Assembly: GCA_030248135.1 (NCBI GenBank)
Contig: JASANC010005145.1
Span: 44,925-108,924 of the forward strand
Reading direction: 5' to 3'
Source: Theristus sp. LFF4_11
Taxonomy: Eukaryota; Nematoda; Chromadorea; Monhysterida; Xyalidae
Length of the DNA stretch: 64,000 bases
This document shows, one piece after another, positions 22,077-34,100 of the stretch; within the stretch, counting starts at the first letter, position 1, and every line of letters begins with the position of its first letter. A program made the position numbers and the translations under genes. Under the pieces are notes generated by a model that saw only the letters and a list, made by a program, of their open reading frames with translations, was not told where the DNA came from and made no database searches.

Positions 22077-24656
22077 ATGTTGTATTTGATTGGGTTGGGG
22101 CTGGGCGACGTGAAGGACATCACGGTCAGAGGATTGGAGCTGGTGAAAAGCTGTGATTCGGTGTACTTGGAAGCGTACACTTCAATACTGCTGTATGGAC
22201 CGGTGCAAGATGAAATGGTAAGATTGTTATTTGTTGTGGTTTTTTTATTCAACCTTGTTGAGACGACGAAACGCGCGTGCGAAAACGCTACTCGTTAAAG
22301 GCCAAAAACCAAAAAACTAGGTACATTCTGATTGGCTGCTTCAAATCGAAACTGCCAATCGATGCACGCTCTCATTGCGGTGACAGTTAAGAAAGTTTTG
22401 GTTGCAAAAAACACTCCATTCGCGACTGGATTATTAAAATTGTTTTACGGTTCAGGAAAAGTTCTACGGCAAACCAGTGCAGCTAGCGGACCGTGATTTT
22501 GTCGAGCAAAATTGCGACAAAATGCTGGACGCTGCACAAACGGAGAACGTCGCTTTTCTTGTGGTCGGCGATCCATTTGGGTAATTCATTATTTTTTGGA
22601 ATCTCATGCGACAACGCTTTTGACTATACAAACAAATAGAATCAAATTATTTGGTCGTTGTTGTTCATGGCGCAGATGTTGTAGACGCAGCTCCCACACA
22701 GCGCCCCGCAGGGGAGACTCAGCCCACTTGCAATAATTCACGCAGGCGTGTGTTCAATTGCGGCTCACTAATTGCGTCCGCATTCCGGCCTGGCCCGACC
22801 GAGACCTACAACAACTTTCTTAGTTTTGGGGTTAGATTTGGCTAAAGTTTATTTTCTTTTTTTAATCATTTTAAAATCTGCGATTGCGTTGTTGATTGTG
22901 GAAGAAAAAAGTCGATCGGGGCCAAACTCTTCGGGCCAGAGGCCGCAATGATAAAGAAAAGGGAAAAATTTGCGTCACTACCTTTCCCGTCAAATTATTT
23001 GGTACATCTGCTAGGCGTTTAATTGCGGTGGCGGAAAAAAAGCCACCACGAAAAGTCGGCCACTCAGAAAATCCCTCCACCCCACTTGCGTTTCGTGTTG
23101 TGTCTCCCACCTTTCAATGCAGTCCACTCCACTCCACATTCCATTCCAAATTATTTCGCGAAAAGAAACAGGAAACTCCGATCAAACTGCATGAACAGCA
23201 GCATGCAGTGGCACAGATTGCAGCGCCACAACGCACAGCGATCTGCTGCTGCGCGCACGCGAGCGTCACGTCGGCGTACAAGTGGTGCACAACGCGTCGA
23301 TCGTGAACGCGTGCGCGTGCTGCGGGCTGCAGTTGTACAAGTTTGGCGCGACCGTGTCCATCTGTTTTTGGAGTGACACCTGGCGACCGACGAGCTATTT
23401 CGATAGGATTTCGGAGAACTTTGCGCGAGGACTGCACACGCTCTGCCTGCTCGGTGAGCACGTGCTCGCGTCTTTACGGAATGGCCGAGTAAACATGGCA
23501 GTTTTTTTTGTCAGGGTGCAAGGACTGCGCGAAATCTGAATGAAAGAAAAACACGTGCAGAAACTCAACTGTGTGTCCTGTTTTTTTTGTTAAACTAATT
23601 GATTCTTCGTGCTATTTTGTTCAGTCATTCGCCTTTGCACGACACAATTGGTAGTTATTATCTTGGCATTCTTGGCAAAGACAACTTCCAGTCTGCGACT
23701 GATCTCGCCTTAATGGAGAATACAAGGACTGCCTTATTTATTCGGCCATACTGTAGTTGAATACAAACATGCTGGATAGTTGGCGTTTGGGTGCGCTTTG
23801 TTGGCCATCAAGTCAGGACACGCAAATAAACTGACCAAAATCTGAGATTTCAAATCTTGGACAGTAGACCAACGGTTACTCACCAACGGTCCAGTTACTC
23901 CGTCAGTGTTTGAATAAAGTTGGGACAGCCAACCGATTGATTTTATTTCGAACACCGTGTACACTTCAAAATGACTATTTTTTCAGATATCAAAGTGAAA
24001 GAGCAAACGATCGAGAGTTTGATGAAGTGAGTGAGATTTTGTTTCTTTTTGAAAGCAAATGAAATGAAAAAAAACTATTTTTTGTCGGTGCTCAGAGGAC
24101 GAAAAGAATACGAACCGCCGCGTTACATGTCGTGTGCGGATGCCGCACAACAATTGTTGCAGATTATTGATAGCCGACCACCGCGGGAAAACGGTGTAAA
24201 TTGTGCGTTGCAAGCTGACAAGTTGCACACAAACCTTTTTCATAAAAAAAACTGTTTGTGCAATCCCATGAGTCAATTTGTTAAACGGATCCATCGATTT
24301 GACAACCGAGTTCAATGATTTGAATTTGGATTCATGACTTCAGAAAATCCCAACAGTATTGTCTTGACTAGCTTGAAAGAGCCGGTCGTTACAGGGTGAA
24401 CCAAAAGTAGTGGTTATTAAGAACTTGGCTTTGGCGAATTCTATGCCGCAACATTTTTATAGCAATTACCCCTGAAACAATGTGCGTCGCACTGGCGAGA
24501 GTTGGCTGGTCAACAGAAAGAATCGTTTATGCAACGTTGCAACAATTGTCCAGAGTGGATCTAGGTGAACCGTTGCATTCGCTGATCGTTTGCGGTAAAC
24601 TTCACGAAATGGAAATGAAATTGTTGCAGTTTCACTCAATACAAGATGATGCTTGA
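22077..24656 (+). CDS. DPH5: Diphthine methyl ester synthase (DPH5)
   Basis: DPH5 is the cytosolic S-adenosylmethionine-dependent methyltransferase of diphthamide synthesis; it methylates the modified histidine of elongation factor 2. Six exons: 22077-22217, 22456-22580, 23224-23453, 23987-24026, 24096-24193, 24463-24656; 275 residues against about 285 in humans. [20 protein letters not shown] is the family N terminus. [43 protein letters not shown] and FWSDTWRP follow in the usual order. The C-terminal half has [23 protein letters not shown] and [19 protein letters not shown]. All intron phases agree. An acceptor lies just before the start codon. Intron 2 contains a stretch resembling the short repeat in PIG-M. 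Confidence 0.95.
22632..22850. repeat. Short dispersed repeat, copy 2, in DPH5 intron 2
   Basis: The beginning (AATCAAATTATTTGGTCGTT, then GTTGTTCATGGC) matches bases 18888-18930. The following 170 bases are unusually GC-rich for an intron (CCTGGCCCGACCGAGACCTA near the end). This may be a SINE-like retroelement, but I found no clear target duplication or tail. Confidence 0.35.
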
Positions 24657-27600
24657 TAATTTTTGTGACTGTTTTTCGCAGTGCAACTAGTCCGGTGAAT
24701 ATTCGGACATTTGAATTGTGACTGTTTGTGTTCCGCTGTTTCATTGCATGCGGCCTTCAGTCTTCTGCTGCCAATTGTTGCTTGTCTGACATGTTATTCT
24801 CGGTTGACGTTTGAATTGTGTCATTATCTACATTTGTAGATATTTGTTTTTCGTTTCTGTCATCTCTTCCATATCGGTGTCGTTCATTAGAATTACACCA
24901 CGTAAAGTCCAATAAATGGTCATAATGCACTGAATGAATGTTTTGGCGGGCAGAATTCTAAATTTCGAAATTGACTGACCGCGGTTTTTTCGGTCGGTAT
25001 CAAAAGCGGTGTCGTGCGGTTTGCGGTTGTTATTCTTGCATGTCATTTAAACAGCAACAAAAACTTTCACACGTTTCTTGGCGCGCGAATGGTATTTTTT
25101 TTGATTTTGTCCGTTCAAACAAGAACAAGACTCTCGCATGATTCAAACGCAAGTGAAATGTGTTACATATTCAATGACATTCTTGTGTGCAGGGCAACAT
25201 TTTGAGGGTGGGAACGAGGAATCGACTGGAAACCGAATTAATAAAATAAAAATGATAAACTAAACGATTATTGACCGTCGCTTTTTGTGTATTGGTGGTT
25301 TTCTTTTGCATTTTTATGAGTCGTCGTCTTGCACTGATGTCAGTCGCAAAATTATGACACATCAAACTGATTTATTTATTTTTTCTCAGCGTGTGCCCCA
25401 CAGAGGGAAGATTGTTGTAACTGGGGGCAATTTTCGTGGAACTGCTGTGAAAACATAACAGGTGATAAATTGCGAGATTGCGTGAGAGATTTCGATCAAC
25501 GGTTTTTTATTTGACTCAAACCGATCTTCGAAAATTTCCTTATTTTTATCGCCATCGGTCGATAGCGACCAGCTGACTGGAAAAGCGGCTGATTTTCATT
25601 GCTTTTGTGCCAGTCATATGGACTGCGAACAACATATTTTCACATTTTCTTTTGCCATTCATTCTCTCTTGAATACATATGCGACATCGTCTGAAAAAAA
25701 ACTCTATTGAAAACAGTATTTTTTGGAACGACAATAATCTTTTGTCCGCGTCGTCGTCGCATTTATGCGTTTATGCTGCCGTTTTGTGTTGGCAACAACT
25801 AACCGGCTTTTCAAAAGTTTCCCGCGCGAAAAATCTGTGCGCAAAGGCTCCAAATAAAAAAATGCTGAACACAAGAGTGCACAGTCGAGTCGCATCAAAG
25901 CATGCAATCAAGAAAAGTGAGCGAATACGCGCGATGCGCGTTGGATCGCGAGCAGCATTGCAAAACGACAAGAGAAAAACGCAAAAAAACATCGAAAAAG
26001 ACCGAAACAACCTGTTTTCCATGAGCAACTGGTGCCATTCTCAACAATCAAACAAACACCAGATTTCATTATTTCTTGTGCAAAAACAGCCCCTGCTCCA
26101 GTGACGTTGGCACGTGCCCATCCATGCCCTGCACTGGCGGTTTTGTCAGGTGTGTTCAGTCAAACAAGCATGAAGCAAAAAAACGCAGAAGTGTGTCATG
26201 TCTCATGATCACGAAATGCGCGCACGCACGCACCAGCTGAAGAGTGTGCAATGAAAATTTTTACACCCAACAGCAGAATTTTTTTTGGCGGGAGAACCAA
26301 CCACCCAAGCAAAAAGCCCAACTTTGTCCAACAAACAATACAAAAACACCAGAGATCGCCGTCGCAGGTAAAACGGAATCAATCAAACACATTACCATAA
26401 TTCATGACCGTGGTGGCGACAGTGCAATCGAGAACATGAACAACAGTTTTTCAAAGGTTTTCGAACTTGCTAAACGAGCAACTGGGGCACAGAACCGGTG
26501 GTGACGCGGCGCAGGTGCAATTGGAAAATTATGTTTCACCTGTGGTGACAACGCGGGGGCACGGAAGTGGAATCTGTTCTGCTGAATCAGGCAGCCAAAG
26601 CACAGTTACCCAAATGAAAATTTGAAAATGTAGTGCGTCAGCATGAAAACACTGTTTGTTTGTAACAACTGACAAGACGTTTTTCTGTGGAGAAGCGTTT
26701 GTCGTCGCTTGTTTGATCTGCTATTTTTGATAATAAACGCGCGTGCAGCGCCTGTTCGTTGTTGCCAGCAAGAACGAGTTTTTCAACCTGTGTTGTGAGA
26801 GCAAGCAGTTGAACACGTTCGTTTGTGTGATTGTTTCAAGAACACAGTGAAGTTTCAAAAACATCATTTCGAATGATACTTTCAACAGAAAATTCAGCCA
26901 ACGTCGAAAAGCAGTCGCCGAAGAACTGAATTCCAGCAAATGTTGGACGAACATGAGCATGGAAAACCTCACATCATCACACAAACGATTTCCATCACAT
27001 CACATTTGACAACGAAACACCAAACAATGTTTACAGTTCTATCGCTTCACAAACAACACTGTTTTTGTCTCGAACACAGCTGTGAAACAAGGCACCTTCC
27101 GTCTCAGCTGTTCAACACATTTGTCAATTTTTGTCGAAACAGCGCCTTTTTGTTGCAATAATGTTGTTCAAACAAAACGCAACGCACGTGTCCTTTTGTC
27201 CGCTCCGTGGGATTTGTCATGTTCGCCAAACAAAAAGCACCATTTATGTTTTTTTTTGTTCGGCGCTGAAGGAAATCAAATCGAACCCAGACACAACAAA
27301 TCAGCTGAGTTCTTGTGCCGCGCGCGCGAAATTTGCAGATTTTTGTTGGCTGCCATCCAAGACAGATGTGCAGCAAAGCAAACTGTACACAGTCAAACGA
27401 CAAAAAAGAACGCAAAACGACGCCAAAAACACATTTTATTCAAAATTATTGCCAGTAACAGTCACTCATTGAGAACACGCCCATTATTTTTGGGGCATGT
27501 GAAAAAGCAAAAATGTAGTTTACAGTTCAGCAATTTCGTGTGCGATACTTCGTTACAGTGACAGTGACTGTGAGTAAGACCAAAAAATCTGTTGTTTTCC

Positions 27601-28299
27601 CGCCCGGCGCCAACCGTTCTGTGCGATGAAAAGTATAAAATAATCAAACAATATGAGTAAACTCAAAGGCATGCCAAGCCAACTTTAACAGACGCTCTGT
27701 GGTTTGCTGAAAAAAACGGGTTTTGGCTCGAACGAAGAATGTGAAAAATCGGAACATTTGCGTCAAACAGCTGGCGGAAAGCCAAAATCAACGCAAAACT
27801 GTCGCGACCGGACCGGAATGAATTTTCAACAAATTATACTATTTCAGTTCAGACCTGTAGGTGTGTCGGTTCGGTGGGGTGGGTCACTGGTTTATTTCTT
27901 TTTAAGCTGCAAATCGGCAAGGTTTTTTTAGCTTTGCCTACATTACTAAACCAAAGCCAAGTTTACAGTCTTGTTTGTTTTAGTTCGGTTTCAATGAAGT
28001 CGTTGTAGGTTCCTAATCCTAATCCTAATGAAATCATTGTAGGTTCCTAATCCTAAGCGAAGCCTTTTTAACAAAGTGCAAGTGCCTTGATTGTCAGCTT
28101 TGATTGAATTTGTTGAAGGGATGAAACATTGGAATCATGGATCAGCTCCAGCTCCGGTTTAGCTTTGTGGTTTTACGTTGTATGCAAAAATTGTTTTGAT
28201 TTCTGATCAGATTTTCTCAGAAATGATTCGTTGTAGATTCCTAATCCTAAACCCAATCCTAATACTAGACCAAGCCTTTTTGATAAGGTGAAAACGATC
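24657..28299. other. Gene-poor region, A/C-rich on the plus strand
   Basis: No exon with family resemblance was found on either strand. From about 25.6 to 27.8 kb the plus strand is rich in A and C (many runs such as AAAACGCAAAAAAAC). In this window such composition is seen on the antisense side of introns, so minus-sense transcription is possible. Around 28010-28270 there are several TCCTAATCCTAA repeats, a relaxed telomere-like motif. Confidence 0.35.
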
Positions 28300-29192
28300 T
28301 ACCGTATTACCATTAACCCCCCCCCCACCATTAATCCCCCCCCCACCAATAAACCCCACCCCCCGACCAGTTTCCGAATAATCCCCCCCCACAAATAATC
28401 CCCCATGGGGGATTATTGGAGACCTGTTTGAAACACATACCCAGCGAATTCAGTGGCTGGTTGCAGGGAAAATGATGAAATTGTGCTACCAAAGGCCCCA
28501 AATGGGTGAGTTAATAGTAATTTCATTACAAAAGGCTGTTATAAAAGGAAATTTCTATGTAGAGTAGAAGTTTCTGCGAGTTTCTTGTCTGCCATGCAAT
28601 GTATTTTTGCCATTTTTCAACAAACCCCCACCCCTAGAATTTTTTGTATAAACCCCCCCCCCCCACCAATAATCCCCCCCCCCACCAATAAACCCCCACC
28701 CATAAAAGTCGCTGACGTATTAATCCCCCATGGGGGTTTATTGGGGGGCCCCAATAAACCCCCATGGGGGATTAATACGTCAGCGACTTTTAGGGGTGGG
28801 GGTTTATTGTTGGGGGGGATTATTGGTGGGGGGGTTTGTTTACAAAAAAATCTAGGGATGGGGGTTTGTTGAAAAATGGCAAAAATACCTTGCATGGCAG
28901 GCAAGAAAGTCGCAGAAACTTCTACTTTTCACAGAGATTTCCTTTTGTAACAGCCTTTTGTAATGAAATTACCATTAACTCATCCATTTGGGGCCTTTGG
29001 TAGCACAATTTCATCATTTTCACTGCAACCAGCCACTGAATTCGCTGGGTATGTGTTTCAAACAGGTTTCCAATTAACCCCCATGCGGGATTATTTGTGG
29101 GGGGGGATTATTCGGAAACTGGTCGGGGGGTGGGGGTTTATTGGTGGGGGGGGGGATTAATGGTGGGGGGGTTTAATGGGGGTAATACGGTA
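28300..29192. mobile_element. 893-base foldback element, a nearly perfect palindrome
   Basis: The element starts TACCGTATTACCATTAACCC and ends GGGGGTAATACGGTA. The two halves are reverse complements almost throughout, with the centre at GGGGCCCC near 28748. Each arm has C-rich blocks (CCCCCCCACCAATAA), a single-copy-like middle (GAATTCAGTGGCTGGTTGCA) and an inner block with TGACGTATTAATCCCCCATG. Both strands therefore encode almost the same Pro/Gly open frame, which is a symmetry artefact. A half copy is present at about 59880-60142. No transposase was seen. Confidence 0.85.
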
Positions 29193-30266
29193 TTTATTTT
29201 TTATTTTAAATTTATTTTTATTTCTTATTCTTGCATTTTGTTCTTTTCTCAGGGCAGAAGCACCGCTGCTGCACATGACATTCACATAATCACAGATTTG
29301 TTTCTTACTGAAGTTTATCAAATTTAAAGACAAGAAAAAATACAAAAATGTTCAATTTTTTGTTGTCATTTTCCTCGTTCTTTCCTATCATTCCCCGCCC
29401 GGGCGCGCCGCACCCCTCATTGCCCATGTCCTTCCTTACCCCCCTCCCACACCTCCCTTCCTTTCGCTTTCATATCAACATAATAGCTGAGCTGACGAAA
29501 AAACAACCGGCACAAACGCACAAAACGAAATTGTGACGCCACCAATTCAACCAATCAGCGTCTTCGTGTAACTCCGCCTGCCTCCCATATTTGATTCTCC
29601 GATTTCAAAAGCGTTCTTGCATTCTGCGCATTACTCACACGCGGCACGCCGTCGCCGTGTGTTTGTGTTGTGCGTGCCCCTGTCATTTTTGAATGTGTTT
29701 CTGTGGCGTTTCGCTTTCCTTGTTGTGTTGCTTCGTGTGCTTTTGTGTTTATATTTATTTAATCCTTTCCCTTTATTTGGATGCCGCGGTGACCGGCGAG
29801 GGCGAGGCGACCCGCTTGTTTTGTTGTTTTGTTTTAAAATTTCTCAGTATCTACACAGGCCTGCACTCTGCACAATCACTCACTTCACTGTAAAACCGAA
29901 ACTTGTTTCAATCTTGTTAATAGTCTATTTATTTGTTGCTCTGATTTTGAAGCTTTTTGTTTTGATTTTGATTGTTTTGCTTTTATTTCTCAAATGGTTC
30001 TTCTTGCGATGGTTTTTTGATTTATTATTTGGTAACCGCAAAAAATTCTTTCCGCCACTGTTTCTGTTTTTCATTTCAGATTTAGCAGGAAAAAAGAGCG
30101 TTTGTTTTATCGTGCTGTACGCAATCAAAATAATAAGCACATTATATTCTCGAATAATTCAAACAAAATTCATCATTTCGTTCGAACGGCAAACTTCTCC
30201 AATCCAACTGCTCCGTTCATAAACATACAAGTAACGCTCCAAAAAAAAATCCGTTGGATTGTGAAT
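29193..30266. promoter_or_regulatory. Upstream region of the CDK inhibitor gene
   Basis: No coding exon was recognised. The plus strand is T-rich from about 29.6 kb, and the long hydrophobic open frame there is a composition effect. The region probably holds the promoter and 5' untranslated sequence of the CDK inhibitor; ATTTCAG at about 30073-30079 could be an acceptor for a non-coding exon. Confidence 0.35.
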
Positions 30267-31111
30267 ATGACGCACGCCGAGACGTACGAGCTACTCCAGC
30301 AACAACAGCACGATCCGTCAGCGCTGGTGATCGAGCGCACGACGACGTTGCCGATGGCGGTCGATCCATCGAGTCGGCGGATCGTCGTCGTCAGCAGCCC
30401 GACCGCGAAACGCCGCGTCGCCCGGTGTCTGTTCGGCCGACCGAATCACGAGCAGCAACGCGAATGGCTCCGCGAGCGACTCGAGCAATGTCGCGCCGAG
30501 CAGATGGCCAGGTGGAATTTCGATTTCGAAAACGAGACGCCACTGGTGGCGACTGCGCACTGTGTTAGCAACGAGACGACGCCGTCCACTTCGTCCACCT
30601 CCTCGAGCGCATCGTCGTCCGTCTGGGAATGGACGCCGGTTGGTGTGCGGTCGTGGTGTTGTTGTTGCGCTGGGAGACGTTTTAGTGTGATTATGATTGA
30701 TGAACCTGCTTTTTGCGGAACTCGGTTTTCTCAGTTATTTATGCTTTCATTGTATCTACTGCGCAAATTTTCTCGCCGAGAACTTAATTGCAGTTTCGCG
30801 CAACGTTGTGTCTGTCTGGTCTCAATCAAATCAACGCATTGCACCAACTCCAATTCCGTTTCTCACATTGCATGCAGCTCAGCGCCGGCTCGCTGCCGAG
30901 TCCGTACCAACCAGTCGTGTACGTGTCGCCGCCGCGTCCCTCGTCGACGGGCAACTCGTGTCTCGAGAGCTCGTCCGATGCGTCCGTGAGCAGTACCGCC
31001 TCATCGGGATCGCATGTGTCCGTGTCGCCGGCGACCACCGGCCCTGCTTCGGTCAGATCACGCTGTCGACAGTCGCCACGTGCCGCTGTTGCACGCCAGA
31101 TCACCGGTTAG
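30267..31111 (+). CDS. CIP/KIP-family cyclin-dependent kinase inhibitor
   Basis: The protein binds and inhibits cyclin-CDK complexes in the nucleus and so restrains entry into S phase. Two exons, 30267-30638 and 30878-31111, give 201 residues. The kinase-inhibitory domain is clear: RRVARCLFGRPNHEQQREWL carries the cyclin-docking RxLFG motif, and ARWNFDFENETPL is the CDK-binding beta-hairpin. A serine/threonine-rich stretch (about residues 104-118) follows, then WEWTPV. Exon 2 begins LSAGSLPSPYQPVVYVSPPRP, matching the segment that in p27 inserts into the CDK ATP cleft. The C terminus is Ser-rich and basic (SRCRQSPRAAVAR), with an SPR site CDKs could phosphorylate and a possible nuclear localisation signal. 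The start is the first ATG in frame before the domain. Nematode members are called cki and insect ones dacapo; I do not assign an orthologue name. Confidence 0.9.
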
Positions 31112-34100
31112 AGTTTTTTTTAATTATTTTAGTTTAAAAGTGTGTGTCTTTGCGGGGTGCCCGTGCAGTGTTTTGATTGATACGTTCCATCCAGATGAGT
31201 TTGGATTTGATGATGTCTTGGCGCAGTTCCATGAATAGCTTTATGAATCGAAACAATGCTGGCAAAACATTCTCTCCAATCTCTGCAATTTACGATTTGT
31301 TTGCGCGTTCGTCTGCGTGTGGCGTGGTGGCAATAAAAAACTACCTCAAGTAAACCAATAAACTCGCGAAGCAGTAGTACTATTTTTTTGCTTTCTGTCA
31401 ACACTTTTTACAACACATGTGCGAATATCAGCATTGATTTGTGGTGTCGTCGTTGTAGTTTTTTTATTTGTTCTGTTCGTTTTTCTCTTTCACCGTTACT
31501 TCGCTTGACCCAACGACCTCACCTCTGTTCACCTCACCTTTTGATTGCTTCTTGAACGGCAGAACAGGCAAAGTGCTGTCGTAAATTGGCATTTCTTCAA
31601 CTCCGGTCAAGTAGAGAAAGCGAGCGGGCAGTGTGATTGCGTGTTTGAAAGCGCATAATTCGTTCTTATTCGCTTGCGTTGGTTGTAAACTGTGCGGTGG
31701 TGGCGGTGTTGTGTTGTTGAAGCAATGTAGAACTGACCTGTGTGACCTTCAAACAATCAAATGAATCAATGTACGATACTTATGTCTCGTGTCCAGTCGT
31801 CGTACGTACACGCTTCTTATCTCTTTTCTTTGAGTGCATTTCTTAGTCCACTGTTAACGTTAACAACGGAGCATTTCTGATCAGTGAGCGATGGGGGTGT
31901 TTGTTGGGCAACGTTTTTCTTGTGGAAAGAAATTATTGCGACCTTTTGGAGGAAAATGACGCAGACGGTGATACGTAACTGACCTCGTCTGGTGTGCGTG
32001 CCTGTTCGCCTCGGATGAATATTTTATCAATTTTTGTGTGTTTTTTGTTGTTTTCACCTTTTTGTGGCTCGGTTTCATTGCACACATGATGCAACGTTTT
32101 TGGGGTTTCGATGTCTGGTCAAGATTAGGGCAGAAATAAACCAAAATCGATCGTTTTGAATGCGAGAGGCGGTGAAAAAAATCGATGGAAGGTTGAACTC
32201 ATTAAAAAAATGCACTGCGCCCGATTGAAAATTGCGGTGTGTGTCTGTGTTGTGCGTGCTGTCGCTTTCGATTATCTTTGACATGACATTTTCAACAGAA
32301 ACCAAGGTTTTGCTTCGCTAAATTTTGGGGAGGGAACAAAGTTTTACTCGTGAGAAAAGTTCGCACGTGTTGTCAGCGTTAACAAATTCATAACCGATTT
32401 TCATTCGGTCGAACTGGCCTCTGTCGGAGATTGGTCACATTGATAGCGCGTGGAAAACTTTCAACAATTCTCTCGCGCGCGCTACGCATGCACCGCCTGT
32501 TTTTGTTGTGTTGTGTCGTGCATCGTGTGTCGTCGTCGCTTTGCGGTCGATTGGAAAGGCGTCCTTGATTGCTGTTTCGTACTTGCAAAAATCAGCGTAA
32601 TTGATTGACTGTACGCAGTCTCAGCCCTAACCGTGTTTTTTTGGTGCTTCGTACCTGCCCCATTCAGTAAAACAGTGACCACTTGCCGACCAAATTGAAT
32701 GCCCTTCAAACGCGACTTATGGCGTATCACCGTCGGAGGCTACTACCCGACCCGTCCAAGGTTGGCACTGTCTGTGTGTTTTTTGTCAGCTGCACTTTTT
32801 TCCAACTAAACTTGCCGACCGTATCCATTCACTGTATTGTATGAAAGTTGATGTAACGAATGATTGTTATATTGATTTGATATTGATTGCCTTTCTTGGT
32901 TGTCTTGTGCTGTGCGCACACACAAAATTAGAATTGAATCGTAAAATTGTACTACACTATATGCAAAACTGTTGTGGCGTCCGTCTGCGGTTTTGCGTAC
33001 TATTCAGGCGGTTTTTTTCTGTAATCTTGAGTCGCCGCCAAACCAAACTGTTTTTAGTTTCGAGCCAGACTGATTGCGAGTAAACCACAAGAAAGCGAAA
33101 CGACCGCGGTCCAGTTTTTATATTTCCACGGTGGTGTCTGTTTTTTGTCGACTGTTGCATTTTGTATGCCAAGAAGATAAATTATGCGGCTTGGCTTTTT
33201 TTCCTGCTGTTGTTGCAAGAAAGGTGTTGCTGTGTGGAATCGTGGGTGTGTGTGTGAGGTGTTTAATGTTTGAAAATGAATTAGTGGCATGGTCTTGAAA
33301 ATGTAAAGCATAAAACGCTGAACAAATGATGTGACACACACAGGAAGACAAAACGGAATTGGCGTGACTGAAATGACAAATCGATTGACTTCTTTCTCCG
33401 ATTTCAGGTTTCTTCGGCGCACGGAAGCGCGCGCGCGCGCACGGCGACACGCCAAAATCGAGCTGGAAAACGGCTGGCGCTGCGGAGTCCGCTCCGCCCG
33501 GTGGAGCGCCGGCATGCAAGGTGCCCCGTGTCAATCTCGGTGTCGGCTTCGCAAGAATGCCATAAAAACTCGAATCTGGTCATGTTTTTCCGCAGAACCA
33601 ATCCGTCTCGTGCCGTATTTTTCGTTTGGTTAGTTTCATTCAGTTTCTGCATTTTTTTGGTTAGACCGTCTGGTTTGCTCTTTTTCTTATCAAGTCGTCA
33701 TTTCAAAGTTAATTTTTGGATGAGTTTTTGATTGACACTTGATCCGAATGAAACGCTACCAGTTTTTGTCTGTGGCCACTCGTGTGAATCGGGCGGGTCT
33801 TTTTTTATTGGGCGCCGTCTAATGCGAGAGCATTAAATGCGACAAAAACGCACAGCATAATCTAATTGTCAATAATGAATGGAATGAGTATTGATCGGTA
33901 TCTGCAAATGAAGTGCTTTGATGTCGCTTTTTCGATACACATTTTTTACGATTGATCTGGCCGAAAAAAAATGCAGTGGTGCACACAAAACGTTGCAATA
34001 AATTTTTGATGCTGAATGCAAACAGAAAAACGTCTGCTAAAACGCACCCCACACAATTTACCATTATTTATTTTTATTGATGAGGTCTTTTGTTACCAAT

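Noticed and set aside
28585..28904. Two Pro/Gly-rich open frames of 95 codons on opposite strands with nearly the same sequence
   Set aside because: They are the two arms of the palindrome read in opposite directions, so similarity follows from symmetry and not from selection on a protein.
29617..30222. 201-codon hydrophobic open frame that looks like a membrane protein
   Set aside because: It follows from T-rich composition, has no family resemblance, lacks GC-rich third positions, and lies where 5' untranslated sequence of the CDK inhibitor is expected.
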